The translations under genes were made by a program, and so were the position numbers. This document shows, one piece after another, positions 45,017-53,367 of a stretch of 64,000 nt of DNA (positions are counted from its first letter, which is position 1; every line of letters begins with the position of its first letter). This DNA comes from UBA7359 sp964523895 (GTDB lineage Bacteria; Pseudomonadota; Gammaproteobacteria; Eutrophobiales; Eutrophobiaceae). Location: positions 1-64,000 of the forward strand of contig CAZGBJ010000009.1 of the NCBI GenBank assembly GCA_964523895.1, written 5' to 3'. The notes below the pieces were generated by a model. It did no database searches and had not been told where the DNA came from. It saw only the letters and a list, made by a program, of their open reading frames with translations.

Positions 45017-45050
45017 TATTCATAAACATTAATAATTCAGGTGAAATAAC

Positions 45051-45605
45051 ATGAGAGAATATGTCAGTGATATTGCTTTTACCGACAAAGTAAAAGAGAT
45101 TCAAAAACAAAAAGGTTCCCGTAACAGCTATGCACATATGGAACAACGTGGGAGCTGGGAGAATACTGTAACTGCTCAACTCAAAGACTTCCTCGCAGAA
45201 CGTGATTCATTTTATATGGCAACTGTTAATAGTGAGGGACAACCCTACATTCAACACCGTGGCGGACCGAAAGGTTTTTTAAAAATAATTGATGAGCGCA
45301 CGCTGGGTTTTGCTGACTTCAAAGGCAATAAACAATACATATCTTATGGCAATCTGGAAGAAAACAATAAAGTCTGCCTATTTTTTATGGACTATCCGAA
45401 TCGCACCCGCATAAAGCTTTGGGGCACATCTGAGGTCAATGAAGAAGACGAATCATTAATTAAACAATTATCTGTTTCCGATTATAAAGGCGCTGTCAAA
45501 CGTGCTTTCATTATTCATGTAGAAGCCTGGGACAGAAACTGTCCACAACACATCACTCCTCGTTATACTAAAGAAGAATTGGAACTAATGGACAAAGCAG
45601 AATGA
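45051..45605 (+). CDS. Pyridoxamine-5'-phosphate oxidase-like flavoprotein
   Basis: 184 residues. A split-barrel FMN-binding domain (FYMATVNSEGQPYIQHRGGP, then LGFADFKGNKQYISYGNL) typical of PNPO-like proteins of the general-stress or heme-utilisation type, not PdxH itself. AGGTGA precedes the ATG. Downstream of the GST and tRNA. Substrate unknown. Confidence 0.88.
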   Translation: MREYVSDIAFTDKVKEIQKQKGSRNSYAHMEQRGSWENTVTAQLKDFLAERDSFYMATVNSEGQPYIQHRGGPKGFLKIIDERTLGFADFKGNKQYISYGNLEENNKVCLFFMDYPNRTRIKLWGTSEVNEEDESLIKQLSVSDYKGAVKRAFIIHVEAWDRNCPQHITPRYTKEELELMDKAE

Positions 45606-45756
45606 ATTAAGGCAAGACAATAATCAGCAAAATGCACACCATCCCAGGTGGAATACGCCTCGAATTTATTGCAGTTGAGTAGTAATATTCAGTCTCATAA
45701 AGAAATAGCATTATTTCTAACAAATAATCAATAAGCGCTAAAGCAAGAAAGTATTT

Positions 45757-46101
45757 ATGGAAAGAGATCCTGAAAATTTCCCCGACGATATCAATGGCGA
45801 TACATTATGGAGAATGCTGGAAAACGGTGACGATTTATCTATAGAAAGAGAAATAGAATTCACTGTTATTTTTCCTACCGAAGACGATGCGCTGCAATTT
45901 GGAGAGGCCTTGTTGATTAACCGGCAAAAAATTCTATTATGTGACAACGAAGAAAATAATGAATACCCGTTCGAAATTGTTGTTTATGTTTATATGGAAG
46001 CAACTCATGAGGAAATTTCGGGTTACGAGGATTTACTGGAATTACACGCAACACAATACAATGGGCTTAATGATGGCTGGGGCTCGCTTACAGGGATGTA
46101 A
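45757..46101 (+). CDS. rraB: RraB-family ribonuclease E inhibitor
   Basis: 114 residues, acidic. NFPDDINGDTLWRMLENGDDL and FTVIFPTEDDALQFGE match the RraB family, whose E. coli member binds RNase E and changes mRNA decay. E. coli RraB is about 138 residues, so this is a short version. Confidence 0.82.
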   Translation: MERDPENFPDDINGDTLWRMLENGDDLSIEREIEFTVIFPTEDDALQFGEALLINRQKILLCDNEENNEYPFEIVVYVYMEATHEEISGYEDLLELHATQYNGLNDGWGSLTGM

Positions 46102-46135
46102 GTGATACGACTATATGGATATAGGAGGTAGAATT

Positions 46136-46198
46136 GTGCCTGGAGCAACAATCGAGAGTCGAGTCTGGAACAGAGACCGAAAACTTGAACAGAAATAA
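46136..46198 (+). CDS. Possible 20-codon ORF with strong ribosome binding site
   Basis: GTG at 46136 is preceded by ATAGGAGGT at a good distance and opens a 20-codon frame (PGATIESRVWNRDRKLEQK) ending 18 bases before the S4-domain gene. It may be a leader peptide or chance. No homology recognised. Confidence 0.25.
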   Translation: MPGATIESRVWNRDRKLEQK

Positions 46199-46216
46199 AC
46201 TATTAACAAAAAAGCC

Positions 46217-46447
46217 ATGAAAAAAGTCGAAATTTCAAAAGAACCGGTTGAGTTATACAAACTCCTTAAGTTTGATGGTTTAGCCTCCAGTGGCGGTGAA
46301 GCGAAATTCTTCATTTCTGAAGGTCAGGTTTTAGTTAACGGAGCAGTAGAAACAAAAAAACGAAAAAAAATTATGTCGGGAGATATTATTGAATTAGGAG
46401 ATGAAAAAATTCACGTACATCTAAAGGAGCTTTTGATTAAACCATGA
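46217..46447 (+). CDS. S4-domain RNA-binding protein (YbcJ-like)
   Basis: 76 residues consisting of one S4 domain: YKLLKFDGLASSGGEAKFFI, then GQVLVNGAVETKKRKKIMSGD, the usual YbcJ/RNA-binding loop. Stop overlaps the next gene's start (ATGA). Confidence 0.9.
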   Translation: MKKVEISKEPVELYKLLKFDGLASSGGEAKFFISEGQVLVNGAVETKKRKKIMSGDIIELGDEKIHVHLKELLIKP

Positions 46448-46689
46448 ATCCATCTGTCCTCATCGCAACATTTCTGGCATTTGCCAATAAACTAAAATTC
46501 ACAAATTTGTTTTTTATCGTTATTGGTTTATTTGTTATTGATTTAATTATTCCTGACTTTATTCCCTTAATTGATGAAATTATTCTGGGACTGCTTGCTA
46601 TTATTCTTGCGAATTGGAAGGATGAACGAAAGAAAGAGAAAGAAGGAAATCTCATTGAAGGTGAAGTGATCGACGAGGAAGATAAATAA
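46444..46689 (+). CDS. Small membrane protein (DUF6116-like)
   Basis: 81 residues. Two hydrophobic segments (KFTNLFFIVIGLFVIDLIIP; EIILGLLAIILANW) and a charged Lys/Glu tail. Resembles the DUF6116 family of small conserved membrane proteins. Translationally coupled to the S4 gene. Confidence 0.72.
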   Translation: MNPSVLIATFLAFANKLKFTNLFFIVIGLFVIDLIIPDFIPLIDEIILGLLAIILANWKDERKKEKEGNLIEGEVIDEEDK

Positions 46690-46697
46690 GCTTATCG

Positions 46698-47150
46698 ATG
46701 GATCTCTTATATCAACTTCAGACGCTATTACCCATGGCAATTAAATGGGCAGAAGAAAATAGTGAAAAGATTCAAAATGAAGGTACTCTTTTAACAGCAG
46801 AACAAATCGAGATCGCTAAACAAGTTGGCGTTACTAATCCTGAAAAAGTAAAAATACTTGAAGTTGCTAAAATCCCCATACCGGATAACGAGAAACTAAG
46901 TGAGGCAGCTACGCAAACCGGATTTCTTAATGAAGATATGAAAGGTCTTACACTTGGCCACTCCATTTATCTCTGTAATGGACACAATACTACACGTCAA
47001 CTTTCTCACGAATTACGCCACGTTTATCAATACGAAGCCTTTGGATCAATACCCCAATTTCTGGTGGAATACTTGAAACAGATTGTCCTGGTCGGTTACG
47101 AAAATTCTTTACTGGAGCAAGATGCCAGAAAACACGAGATTAATGATTAA
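46698..47150 (+). CDS. Putative HExxH-motif metal-dependent protein
   Basis: 150 residues. HELRH within TTRQLSHELRHVYQYEAFGS gives an HExxH zinc motif, followed by a helical tail (FLVEYLKQI). No signal peptide. The LGHSIYLCNG and HELRHVYQY pattern resembles DUF4157-like minimal metallopeptidases. Eight bases after the DUF6116-like gene. Activity not established. Confidence 0.7.
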   Translation: MDLLYQLQTLLPMAIKWAEENSEKIQNEGTLLTAEQIEIAKQVGVTNPEKVKILEVAKIPIPDNEKLSEAATQTGFLNEDMKGLTLGHSIYLCNGHNTTRQLSHELRHVYQYEAFGSIPQFLVEYLKQIVLVGYENSLLEQDARKHEIND

Positions 47151-47172
47151 TTTGAGAAAACCATAATCAGAG

Positions 47173-47496
47173 CTATGCAGCTAAATCATGACTATTTTTT
47201 TGATTGTTACTCCATCTAACAACACTAACTATCGCAAAGAGTGAAATAAAGATAAGTAAAGGATATATAAGTAATAAATCGACACGGATGTTGCACTCGC
47301 CACTACACAGTATGCGTAGCTTCATAGCATATTCGTAAACCGTATATATTCCCCATAACGATGCTGCAATCAAAGCCGACCATCGTTTTGATCTTTGATA
47401 TAAAAAAATAAATATTAACGTTGGGATCAACGCTAAAAAAGGCGCAAGAATAAATACCATGCCCATTGCTGTCAGTGGTAATAATAAGAACTCCAT
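47173..47496 (-). CDS. Hypothetical three-helix membrane protein
   Basis: About 107 residues from ATG 47494-47496 (AAGGTG ahead); an upstream in-frame start would lie inside yaaA. Three hydrophobic segments. Basic loop YQRSKRWSAL; two Cys in RILCSGECN, on a loop between helices. Not recognised. 16 bases downstream of yaaA, same strand. Confidence 0.65.
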   Translation of the reverse strand: MEFLLLPLTAMGMVFILAPFLALIPTLIFIFLYQRSKRWSALIAASLWGIYTVYEYAMKLRILCSGECNIRVDLLLIYPLLIFISLFAIVSVVRWSNNQKNSHDLAA

Positions 47497-47512
47497 ATTC
47501 ACCTTAAAGCAA

Positions 47513-48286
47513 TCAACTTGATTTACGTTGGAATACCAAATTTGTTTCGCTGGATTCTGATTTATAAAATTTGTAGCCGTCAATATTAAACTTTTTTAAC
47601 TCTTCCGGCTTCTTTAACCTGTTTTTAATAATGTAGGCACTCATAAGCCCGCGTGCTTTCTTGGCATAGAAACTTATTATTTTGTATTTACCATTTTTAA
47701 AATCCTTGAACACCGGCACAATAATCTCGGCATTAATATCAGCCGCTTGAAGTGATTTGAAATATTCATTCGATGCAAGATTAATCAGATATTTACTTTT
47801 GCTGGTCTTAAGGTCTTGATTGATTTGTTGCGTAATTCTTGCTCCCCAAAATTCATATAAATCCTTACCTTGCTTATTTTCAAACTGAGTCCCCATCTCC
47901 AGTCGATAAGCCTGCATCAAATCCAGTGGTTTTAACACGCCATATAGACCCGATAATATTCGCAAATGTTTTTGTGCAAACTTTAAATCCTGATTACTAA
48001 ATGATTCGGCATCTATGCCAGTATAAACATCGCCCTTGAATGCCAATAAGGCTTGCTTGGCATTATTCAAAGTAAAGGGCGTTTTCCAATCGCCAAAACG
48101 TAAGTAGTTAAGCGTGCCTAACTTATCGCTGATCTTCATTAAAGATGAAACTTCTGTAGGGCTCAGTTTCTTTAACTCCGAGACCAATTTTCTAGACTCC
48201 TTTAAAAACTCGGGTTGTGTGTAGTCTTTTGTAATCGGCGTTGTCTCGAAATCAAGTGTTTTCGCCGGTGAGATAACGATTAGCAT
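47513..48286 (-). CDS. yaaA: Peroxide-stress protein YaaA
   Basis: 257 residues. LIVISPAKTLDFETTPITKD at the N-terminus and LRILSGLYGVLKPLDLMQAYRLEMG are family signatures. YaaA lowers free intracellular iron in peroxide stress. Full length. Confidence 0.95.
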   Translation of the reverse strand: MLIVISPAKTLDFETTPITKDYTQPEFLKESRKLVSELKKLSPTEVSSLMKISDKLGTLNYLRFGDWKTPFTLNNAKQALLAFKGDVYTGIDAESFSNQDLKFAQKHLRILSGLYGVLKPLDLMQAYRLEMGTQFENKQGKDLYEFWGARITQQINQDLKTSKSKYLINLASNEYFKSLQAADINAEIIVPVFKDFKNGKYKIISFYAKKARGLMSAYIIKNRLKKPEELKKFNIDGYKFYKSESSETNLVFQRKSS

Positions 48287-48356
48287 AAAAATAATAGACC
48301 TCTGTATTTATTGTATTTCGTGATGTTAATACCAGTAGTCAAGATACATAAAATTA

Positions 48357-48512
48357 CTATAACTGTATAACTAAAAACAACCCCGTCGCAATCATAACAC
48401 TACCCGCAATTATGTTAATCCCCTTCTTTGCCTTGCTGCTTTTAAAAAGCATTCTGAGTTTACTGCATCCAAACAGCAATAGGCAGGGAAGAACGATTAG
48501 ACATGGCTTCAT
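48357..48512 (-). pseudogene. LysE/RhtB-family exporter C-terminal remnant
   Basis: A 51-codon frame reads SKLRMLFKSSKAKKGINIIA then GSVMIATGLFLVIQ, resembling the conserved end of LysE/RhtB amino-acid exporters (basic loop followed by a G...GL last helix). The rest of the transporter is absent. It fills most of the 288-base gap between yaaA and the next gene. Confidence 0.5.
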
Positions 48513-48574
48513 TAGAGAGTTTAAAAACTAAATAGAGAGTTCTAGTTTAGCGTACCTGGGCTGACCCCACTTTT

Positions 48575-49909
48575 CTAATCTTTACTTGCATCAGGGTTGA
48601 GATCGATTTCACTTGATCGAATATGCAAATCCCTTTGTGGATAAGGTATTTCAATATTATGCTCACGAAACTTGTCCCATATATTAAGTAATATTTCACT
48701 CTTTACATTAAGCACGCCATTTTCCGGATCTTTAATCCAAAAACGTAATTTCAGATCCACTGAGTTATCACCAAAGCCAATTAATAAACATTCAGGTTCA
48801 GAAGAATCAAGTACACGTTCCACCATTTTTACTGCTTCGATACAAAGCGCCATCGCTTGTCGTACATCTGCTTGATAATGAACACCAACATCAACCTCAG
48901 GTCTTATTAACTTGTCAGTATGTGTCCAATTAATCACTTCCTGACTGATCAAGTTTTCATTCGGGATCAGATGCTCGGTACCATCCATTCTTTTTATCGA
49001 GGCGTAGCGGGCATTTAATGAATCTACTACGCCGTAGGTATCACTAACGGTAATCAGATCGCCTGGTTTAATAGACTTATCCAGCAGTAACAACAAACCA
49101 CTAAATAGATTGGCAATCGATTTCTGCAAACCAAGTCCAATACCCACACCCACCGCACCACTAAACACAGCAAAGGCAGTCAAATCAATACCGACGCTGG
49201 AAATCGCAACAGCAACAGCAATGATAATCAGTGTGATTTTAATCAATTTACTAATCAGTACTTGTACTGAAGGTGTAATATCAGTTGATTTTCTGATCTG
49301 TTGCTCGGTGAACTGTGAAATTAGTATTGCCAACCAAAGTAAAACAACGAGTACAAAAAGTCCTTCAATCACAGTTAATGCAGATAGTCTTAAATCCCCT
49401 AAAATTAGCCCTATACCATCCAGTACATTGGTCACAGGGTCGACTAGATTTAATATAATGAGTGCCGCAACAGTCCAAACAATAATCGCGATAAATTTTG
49501 ATAATGTCTTGTTTCTAAACATGCCCGTTGTCATACGAATAATGACCCAGGCAGCTAGCAAGCTCACTGCAATTTTTATCAAGTGATATGACGTTTCTAT
49601 CGCCGCACCAATCAACAACACTGATAACAATGTCACTAACCAAATAGTTGGAAGAACCAGTGAGTCAACTAAAGATTTATATTTATTAAGAGACGTTGGT
49701 ATAAATCGAAAGATTGATCTACTTTTATCCTCAAGATCCTTTTCTCGCCATTCTTTTATTCCTGGCGTTAAATACCAACTCACTAGCAAGGTTAATACAA
49801 TGATACTCAGCTGTATTAGGTTGCTAAAAATTAATACATTGTCATAAACCCAGCTTTCCATGGTCATGAAAAGATTTTCCAGATAAGTGTAGTCAAAGTA
49901 CTTATTCAT
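48575..49909 (-). CDS. MscS-family mechanosensitive channel, larger type
   Basis: 444 residues, six or so helices before the MscS domain. The pore helix AFAVFSGAVGVGIGLGLQKS and the following ANLFSGLLLLLDKSIKPGDLI are typical of MscK/YbdG-like members. The C-terminal cytoplasmic beta and alpha/beta regions are present. Distinct from the small MscS at 27.5 kb. Confidence 0.92.
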   Translation of the reverse strand: MNKYFDYTYLENLFMTMESWVYDNVLIFSNLIQLSIIVLTLLVSWYLTPGIKEWREKDLEDKSRSIFRFIPTSLNKYKSLVDSLVLPTIWLVTLLSVLLIGAAIETSYHLIKIAVSLLAAWVIIRMTTGMFRNKTLSKFIAIIVWTVAALIILNLVDPVTNVLDGIGLILGDLRLSALTVIEGLFVLVVLLWLAILISQFTEQQIRKSTDITPSVQVLISKLIKITLIIIAVAVAISSVGIDLTAFAVFSGAVGVGIGLGLQKSIANLFSGLLLLLDKSIKPGDLITVSDTYGVVDSLNARYASIKRMDGTEHLIPNENLISQEVINWTHTDKLIRPEVDVGVHYQADVRQAMALCIEAVKMVERVLDSSEPECLLIGFGDNSVDLKLRFWIKDPENGVLNVKSEILLNIWDKFREHNIEIPYPQRDLHIRSSEIDLNPDASKD

Positions 49910-50061
49910 ATATGACAGCTATTTGAGTTTCTTTATAAAACAGGATTAATTATAGTCATTCTCGAAATCTAACACGATAATTAGTAGCAACCCACCTGAA
50001 TCTTGAAATTTCCCTGCAGAGGTCTATATTCAATAGACGGTAAACGAATAAGGACACCACC

Positions 50062-50424
50062 ATGAGCGATTCTAATGATAACGAACTGATTAAAAAGACG
50101 ATTCAACACTATATTGATGGCGCTATCTCTGGAAAAGGCGATGACATGAAACCGGCATTCCACGCCGATGCGAATATCTTCGGCTATATCGGCCCTGACT
50201 TATTTGCCGGCCCCATACAGATATTGTTTGACTGGAACGATGAAAATGGCCCCGCCACTGAGTTAAAAGCAAACATCGTTAGCATTGATATCGAGGGCAC
50301 AATCGCCACCGCTCGTGTTGAATCTGATAATTGGACTGGCCATAAATTTACAGACATGTTTACGTTGCTTAATACAGATGGCGCATGGAAGGTGATGAAT
50401 AAAGTATTTCATCTTCATGGGTAG
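50062..50424 (+). CDS. NTF2/SnoaL-like protein
   Basis: 120 residues. Cone-shaped NTF2-like fold features: IKKTIQHYIDGAISGKGDDM, then FHADANIFGYIGPDL, and DMFTLLNTDGAWKVMNKVFH. Similar to putative lumazine-binding or nuclear transport factor 2 family proteins. AGGACACCACC precedes the ATG. Ligand unknown. Confidence 0.85.
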   Translation: MSDSNDNELIKKTIQHYIDGAISGKGDDMKPAFHADANIFGYIGPDLFAGPIQILFDWNDENGPATELKANIVSIDIEGTIATARVESDNWTGHKFTDMFTLLNTDGAWKVMNKVFHLHG

Positions 50425-50441
50425 AATTTAAAATAATGAAG

Positions 50442-50520
50442 AATCAATCGGCCGTTACCGCGCACCATGCGCTTACGACATTAGTGCATCCTTGCACGTC
50501 ACACTGAGCCTTTTGATTTG
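50442..50520. repeat. MITE-like element, copy A (79 bp)
   Basis: Starts AATCAATCGGCCG and ends TTTTGATTTG, so the ends are imperfect inverted repeats around AATCAA. Inside is hairpin GTGCA-TCCT-TGCAC (50484-50497). Shares ends and the TCACACT segment with copy B at 52745-52841. No ORF. Confidence 0.65.
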
Positions 50521-50528
50521 GAATAATC

Positions 50529-50744
50529 ATGAATATGCCAGCCGAACAATTCAAGATTAACCTCAACCAAAACCTTTGGGGATTGGTAGTGAGCTATGGG
50601 TTTCTTGGTATATCAGAACACTATGAATTATACGTGCTCTTTTGCTTTGCACTCATCCCGTCTCTGGCAATGACCATATCAATATGCTTTACAACTGTCG
50701 CATACACAAAAAAGTATTGTGAAAAGAAAAGAAATAACTATTAA
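50529..50744 (+). CDS. Small hypothetical membrane protein
   Basis: 71 residues. Two hydrophobic segments (about 16-28 and 32-57) and a Lys-rich tail. No family recognised. It begins 9 bases after MITE copy A; the ribosome binding site is weak. Could be spurious. Confidence 0.45.
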   Translation: MNMPAEQFKINLNQNLWGLVVSYGFLGISEHYELYVLFCFALIPSLAMTISICFTTVAYTKKYCEKKRNNY

Positions 50745-50786
50745 AAATAAATCTGTCCCTTTTATGCACGAATTCGCTAGCCTCGT

Positions 50787-51380
50787 CTACAGATCAATAA
50801 ATTTTAACAATGGCTTGTAATCATTTTGATCTGCTTTTCTAAGCGCATGAATATATTCCGTTCGACGTTCGTTCATCGACTGCAAGTCATTCCCTTTAGC
50901 CCAATCAATAGGCTTGGCATCGAGTTGCTTAATTAATAATGCATCCGCCATGATAATACGTGCATGCCGACCATTACCATTTGGAAACAAATGTATCTTT
51001 ACTAATCTATGATGAAACCTAATCGCAATCTCTTTTGCTTCATAAGTCTTGTTTTCTATCCAATATTTAACATCATCAATCAATGATCGTGGTTGCACAC
51101 TTATTTGTAATGGATCGACACCAATATTTTTTTCAGTCTTCCTATAAGTGGCCGCCCATGTCCATACATCACCAAATAACCGCTTATGTAATTCTTTCAT
51201 GAACAACTCATCTAAAACATCAATCTTTTTTTGACGCGCTAACCATTGAAGACCACTTTCAATATTGGCCTGTTCTAAATGATCTAACTCTCCACGTTTA
51301 GTGACATGCTTATGCTTAAGGCCTTCCATCTCATCAGGGTCAAGTGGCGTTGCACCATCAGGATAATCTATCGTTTCCAC
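50787..51380 (-). CDS. 'Mobile mystery protein B': Fic/DOC-family protein
   Basis: 197 residues. The Fic active-site motif is HLFPNGNGRHARI, with catalytic His and GNGR, typical for AMP-transferring Fic enzymes. The N-terminus YPDGATPLDPDEMEGLKHKH is characteristic of the TIGR02613 family. The start is a GTG that overlaps the stop of the regulator gene by one base (TAGTG), so it is coupled. Acts like the toxin half of a toxin-antitoxin pair; this is inference. Confidence 0.9.
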   Translation of the reverse strand: METIDYPDGATPLDPDEMEGLKHKHVTKRGELDHLEQANIESGLQWLARQKKIDVLDELFMKELHKRLFGDVWTWAATYRKTEKNIGVDPLQISVQPRSLIDDVKYWIENKTYEAKEIAIRFHHRLVKIHLFPNGNGRHARIIMADALLIKQLDAKPIDWAKGNDLQSMNERRTEYIHALRKADQNDYKPLLKFIDL

Positions 51381-51844
51381 TATTCGTCATTCCATAAACT
51401 GGAAGGCATTTCGTCCATTAAATTTCTTTGAATCCGGTTAATTTCAAATTGAATCTGTTCTTTAGATAAAGCCTGTGACTCCAAAGCCATATGCTGATTC
51501 GTTAGATTAACTAAGTCCGTCGCTTTTTCTTTTGCGCGAGCAGCAATAACATCTTCTACAGAATTCTTCGGCACAATAACATAAACAAAACGATAGCCCA
51601 TTGCTTCGGCCATCTGCTGTAATGCTTTTAAAGTCACATTACCGGTAAGCTCTCGCTTCTCTGTTTGAGATATCTGAGCACGAGACACACCCAACCGCCG
51701 AGCCAACTGCGCAGCAGACATATTAAGCGCCTTGCGAGCCGTACATAACCAACCTTCAGTAGGGACAGAAACATCACGAACCGCATTTGCAGTGCGATCC
51801 ACGATTTGTTGATACTGTATAGCTACTACTTGTTTGATACTCAT
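51380..51844 (-). CDS. 'Mobile mystery protein A': Xre-type regulator
   Basis: 154 residues. HTH motif NMSAAQLARRLGVSRAQISQ near residue 50; RELTGNVTLKALQQMAEAMG follows. Matches TIGR02612, always paired with protein B. It probably represses its own operon through the AT-rich upstream region and may neutralise the Fic partner. Confidence 0.9.
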   Translation of the reverse strand: MSIKQVVAIQYQQIVDRTANAVRDVSVPTEGWLCTARKALNMSAAQLARRLGVSRAQISQTEKRELTGNVTLKALQQMAEAMGYRFVYVIVPKNSVEDVIAARAKEKATDLVNLTNQHMALESQALSKEQIQFEINRIQRNLMDEMPSSLWNDE

Positions 51845-51910
51845 AAGTAAACCTTTATATTTACATTTATATATTTTTTGTAAATCTATATATATACATA
51901 ATGAACATAT

Positions 51911-51932
51911 ATGTCAATATATATATTGACAT
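51911..51932. promoter_or_regulatory. Perfect 22-bp AT-rich palindrome upstream of the mobile mystery pair
   Basis: Arms ATGTCAATATA and TATATTGACAT meet without a spacer. It is 67 bases upstream of the Xre gene start. A further dyad, TTTACA and TGTAAA spaced by about 15 bases, lies nearer the gene at about 51859-51886. Both are candidate operators. Confidence 0.55.
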
Positions 51933-52062
51933 GTATTTAATTAAACCAAGGTTCGCTCACAGCGAAAACCAGTAGCATAGAATCAGAAACGGAGGCCGAG
52001 AGCATAAATTTTATCTGACCTCACTTGCTTGATATTTCCTTATAGAGGTCTATAAAGAAGCT

Positions 52063-52302
52063 ATGGAATTTGATCATCTCAAAATTATAGACCTCGCAAG
52101 CGAAGGCAAGTGGGATGAGGCTCATCATTTAATAGAACAATCTAACGATAAATTATCCTGCCTTGTTCATGCCTATGTGCATCGAATTAAAAATAACAAC
52201 GCTGATGCTAATTACTGGTACGGGCGAGCAGGTGTAGAAATACCTGTGAATACTCTGGAAGAAGAAAAACAACGCCTTTACGAAATGATAAACGAGCAAT
52301 AA
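52063..52302 (+). CDS. Small hypothetical soluble protein
   Basis: 79 residues. LASEGKWDEAHHLIEQSNDK and HAYVHRIKNNNADANYWYGR suggest a TPR-like helical pair. Similar small proteins are common next to VOC-family or other metabolic genes; no function known. Stop overlaps the next start (TAATG). Confidence 0.72.
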   Translation: MEFDHLKIIDLASEGKWDEAHHLIEQSNDKLSCLVHAYVHRIKNNNADANYWYGRAGVEIPVNTLEEEKQRLYEMINEQ

Positions 52303-52736
52303 TGCTAAATATAGAATCTGTTAATCATGTCGGCATTAGAATTGGAGAGCGAGTCCGATCCGTTGCATTTTATGAACTACTTGGCTTTGAGTTGATAGAA
52401 GATGTAGGCTTTGAAAAAGGCCATCCGATTATAATGAAGCACCCCTGTGGCGTAGTATTAAACCTGTTGGGTCCCGCCAATACTGATGATGGTAAAAATA
52501 TACTGATGGATGTTGAGGAAAAATACCCAGGCTATACTCATATAGCATTAACCGTCTCCGATCTGGAAATGGCTAAATCTTTTATGAATGACAATAACAT
52601 CGAGATAACCGGTTCATTCAGCTTTGGCGATATGTCAGCTATATTCATCCGTGATCCGGATAAAAACGTCATCGAGTTAGATGCTTATAGTAATACTAAC
52701 AAAGAAGACCTTAGTGGTTACGCGAATCACTTGTAA
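52302..52736 (+). CDS. Glyoxalase/VOC-family protein
   Basis: 144 residues, one or two beta-alpha-beta-beta-beta modules. VNHVGIRIGERVRSVAFYEL (His metal ligand) and later THIALTVSDLEMAKSFM plus FIRDPDKNVIEL (Glu ligand) are typical of glyoxalase I-like enzymes. Substrate unknown. Coupled to the upstream small ORF. Confidence 0.9.
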   Translation: MLNIESVNHVGIRIGERVRSVAFYELLGFELIEDVGFEKGHPIIMKHPCGVVLNLLGPANTDDGKNILMDVEEKYPGYTHIALTVSDLEMAKSFMNDNNIEITGSFSFGDMSAIFIRDPDKNVIELDAYSNTNKEDLSGYANHL

Positions 52737-52744
52737 TGATGGAT

Positions 52745-52841
52745 AATCAATCGGCCGCTCCTCGGCTTTGGCTTCCTGCGTCGCTCTACCTTCCTACATC
52801 CTTGTAGGTCGCTGCACATCACACTTGACCCTATTGATTTG
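52745..52841. repeat. MITE-like element, copy B (97 bp)
   Basis: Starts AATCAATCGGCCG as in copy A and ends CTATTGATTTG. Contains hairpin CCTACA-TCCT-TGTAGG (52793-52808). Interior differs in length from copy A, but ends and the ATCACACTTG segment agree. Followed by GGGCTCTGACCCC. Confidence 0.65.
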
Positions 52842-52868
52842 TCCAAGAGGGCTCTGACCCCTTTAATT

Positions 52869-53300
52869 TCAATCTTTCATACGCTGTGATAAGTACCAAT
52901 ACATCACAGATAGTCCCGTCAGGATCAGATCTTCAATAATGGTTATATTCGTCATTGGTCTCGCGAGAAAGACGCCAAAACAACCGCAATTTTCAAGTTC
53001 AATACCGCGGCTAACAGTAATGATGGCAAGTACAGTATAAGCGCTGTGCATTAGCGTAAGTATTGGTCCTATGAATTCCGACAACGGCTTGCGAACCATG
53101 TAGAAGGCGAGCTCTAGTTCAAACAAGGCAATCACTAGCGCCAGTCCTGTAGCAAGGTAAGCAGATATTCCAAATTGATAGGTAACGATGACATCGGCGA
53201 ATCCCGGAATATCAAGTAACTTACCAATACTCGTAGATAACAACAGAAGTATAAAAAAATACTTGAGTGCTTTATAAGATACAGATTGCCAGTTCTTCAT
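52869..53300 (-). CDS. MauE-like membrane protein
   Basis: 143 residues, four helices. ENCGCFG between helices is the cysteine motif of MauE/DoxX-type proteins, which act in periplasmic disulfide formation for methylamine dehydrogenase. No mau structural genes are seen; its neighbour has a thioredoxin-like DUF393 domain, so a thiol-redox role is plausible. Confidence 0.85.
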   Translation of the reverse strand: MKNWQSVSYKALKYFFILLLLSTSIGKLLDIPGFADVIVTYQFGISAYLATGLALVIALFELELAFYMVRKPLSEFIGPILTLMHSAYTVLAIITVSRGIELENCGCFGVFLARPMTNITIIEDLILTGLSVMYWYLSQRMKD

Positions 53301-53367
53301 TGACTATATTCCCTTTATTGATCATTAATGGTTCTAATTCCATTAATTTAATTCAATTTAATATTGA

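Noticed and set aside
46136..46198. Leader-peptide attenuator ahead of the S4 gene
   Set aside because: Only the ribosome site is convincing; no terminator/antiterminator pair or run of one amino acid is visible.
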